Assembly: GCA_030831445.1 (NCBI GenBank)
Contig: JAURLB010000126.1
Coordinates: 1 to 5,735 of the forward strand
Length of the DNA stretch: 5,735 nucleotides
Direction: 5' to 3'
From: Candidatus Nanopelagicales bacterium
Lineage (GTDB): Bacteria; Actinomycetota; Actinomycetes; S36-B12; UBA5976
Position numbers and translations under genes: made by a program. Numbering within the stretch: the stretch's first letter is position 1; every line of letters begins with the position of its first letter. Shown piece after piece: positions 5,349-5,735 of this stretch. A model generated the notes under the pieces. That model was not told the origin of the DNA and did no database searches. It saw only the letters and a list, made by a program, of their open reading frames with translations.

Positions 5349-5735
5349 TTACTTTAAGGCATTCACTAAATTGTCGAGCGTGACGCCCATATTGCGAAGG
5401 TTGTGAGTGGCACGGTCTTCAACTCCACTGATGTCCTTGCCGAATGGCGCAAATTGTTCCCACTGTTTTCCGGCAACCCATGCATGCGTCACCCGACAGC
5501 CGCTTGATGTTGGTTCAATTTCAAACACCCAATCACATAAGTGATTTTCTTTGTAATTGAGAACGAACACAAACTTCTTTGGTGCATCACAAACTTCCAC
5601 ACTCACCGTTGCCTGCCATGACTTGTCGCCATTCTTGTTGTTTCCTCTAAATTTTGCTCCAACTGCAGCACAAGTTGCGCCGTCAAGCCACTCGCCACCT
5701 AGGTTCTCGGGTGACCACTCACCCATGCGAGGCAA
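5349..5735 (-). CDS. SRPBCC family protein, copy B (5' end beyond the window)
   Basis: The last 128 codons of a second SRPBCC protein on the minus strand; the frame is still open at the window edge. It begins at LPRMGEWSPEN, which matches residue 27 of the copy at 50-511, so about 26 residues are probably missing, including the true start. Hand alignment of the shared part gives about 60% identity, with identical blocks such as CDWVFEIEPT and DRATHN and one extra residue in a divergent loop before SGVEDRATHN. The fold is the helix-grip type that binds hydrophobic ligands; its function is not known. Its stop faces the MarR stop across 19 bp. Because it is transcribed toward the regulator and away from the operon promoter, it must be expressed from its own or a further upstream promoter outside the window. 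Confidence 0.88.
   Translation of the reverse strand: MPRMGEWSPENLGGEWLDGATCAAVGAKFRGNNKNGDKSWQATVSVEVCDAPKKFVFVLNYKENHLCDWVFEIEPTSSGCRVTHAWVAGKQWEQFAPFGKDISGVEDRATHNLRNMGVTLDNLVNALK

Noticed and set aside
1..5735. Search for insertion sequences, CRISPR arrays, tRNAs, rRNAs or a defence system
   Set aside because: No transposase-like protein, no regularly spaced repeats and no RNA gene signature were seen; every sizeable open stretch is explained by the seven genes listed.

Overview
The window holds what looks like one aromatic-compound catabolic locus from an actinobacterium. G+C is in the mid-to-high 40s percent, judged by counting a few lines. The SRPBCC proteins and the MarR-type regulator resemble families common in Actinomycetota, including aquatic lineages with reduced G+C. 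The first operon gene also appears to be read from a leaderless transcript, which is common in that phylum. The taxonomic call is an inference from protein style, because the window has no rRNA or other marker gene.

Layout. On the minus strand, reading from about 4737 down to 50, five genes are packed with gaps of 2, 9, 15 and 21 bp. In order they are a fumarylacetoacetate-hydrolase (FAH) family enzyme, a two-domain VOC/type I extradiol ring-cleavage dioxygenase, an atypical short-chain dehydrogenase/reductase (SDR), a PheA/TfdB-type FAD aromatic monooxygenase, and a small SRPBCC (START/Bet v1-fold) protein. Divergent from them, on the plus strand (4784-5329), is a MarR-family regulator. The 46-bp gap between regulator and operon contains a perfect inverted repeat (two 9-bp arms, 3-bp spacer) that overlaps a strong -35 hexamer of the operon promoter. 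Convergent with the regulator is a second SRPBCC gene (5349 to the window edge). Its 5' end lies outside the window, and it is about 60% identical to the SRPBCC protein at the other end of the operon.

How the genes may work together (inference). The flavoprotein would hydroxylate a phenolic ring to a catechol, and the VOC enzyme would open that ring next to the hydroxyls using Fe(II). The FAH-family enzyme would process the resulting dienoate or acylpyruvate-like product. The SDR would perform a redox or non-redox side step; its catalytic Tyr and Lys are replaced. The MarR protein would hold the operon off until an aromatic ligand is present. The true substrate cannot be read from the sequence. 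No ring-hydroxylating (Rieske) oxygenase, transporter, aldolase or acyl-CoA enzyme is visible here, so the pathway is either short or continues elsewhere.

The window is almost fully coding. The only non-coding stretches are positions 1-49, the short intergenic gaps, the 46-bp divergent promoter and the 19-bp convergent gap at 5330-5348. I found no tRNA, rRNA, insertion sequence, CRISPR array or riboswitch.
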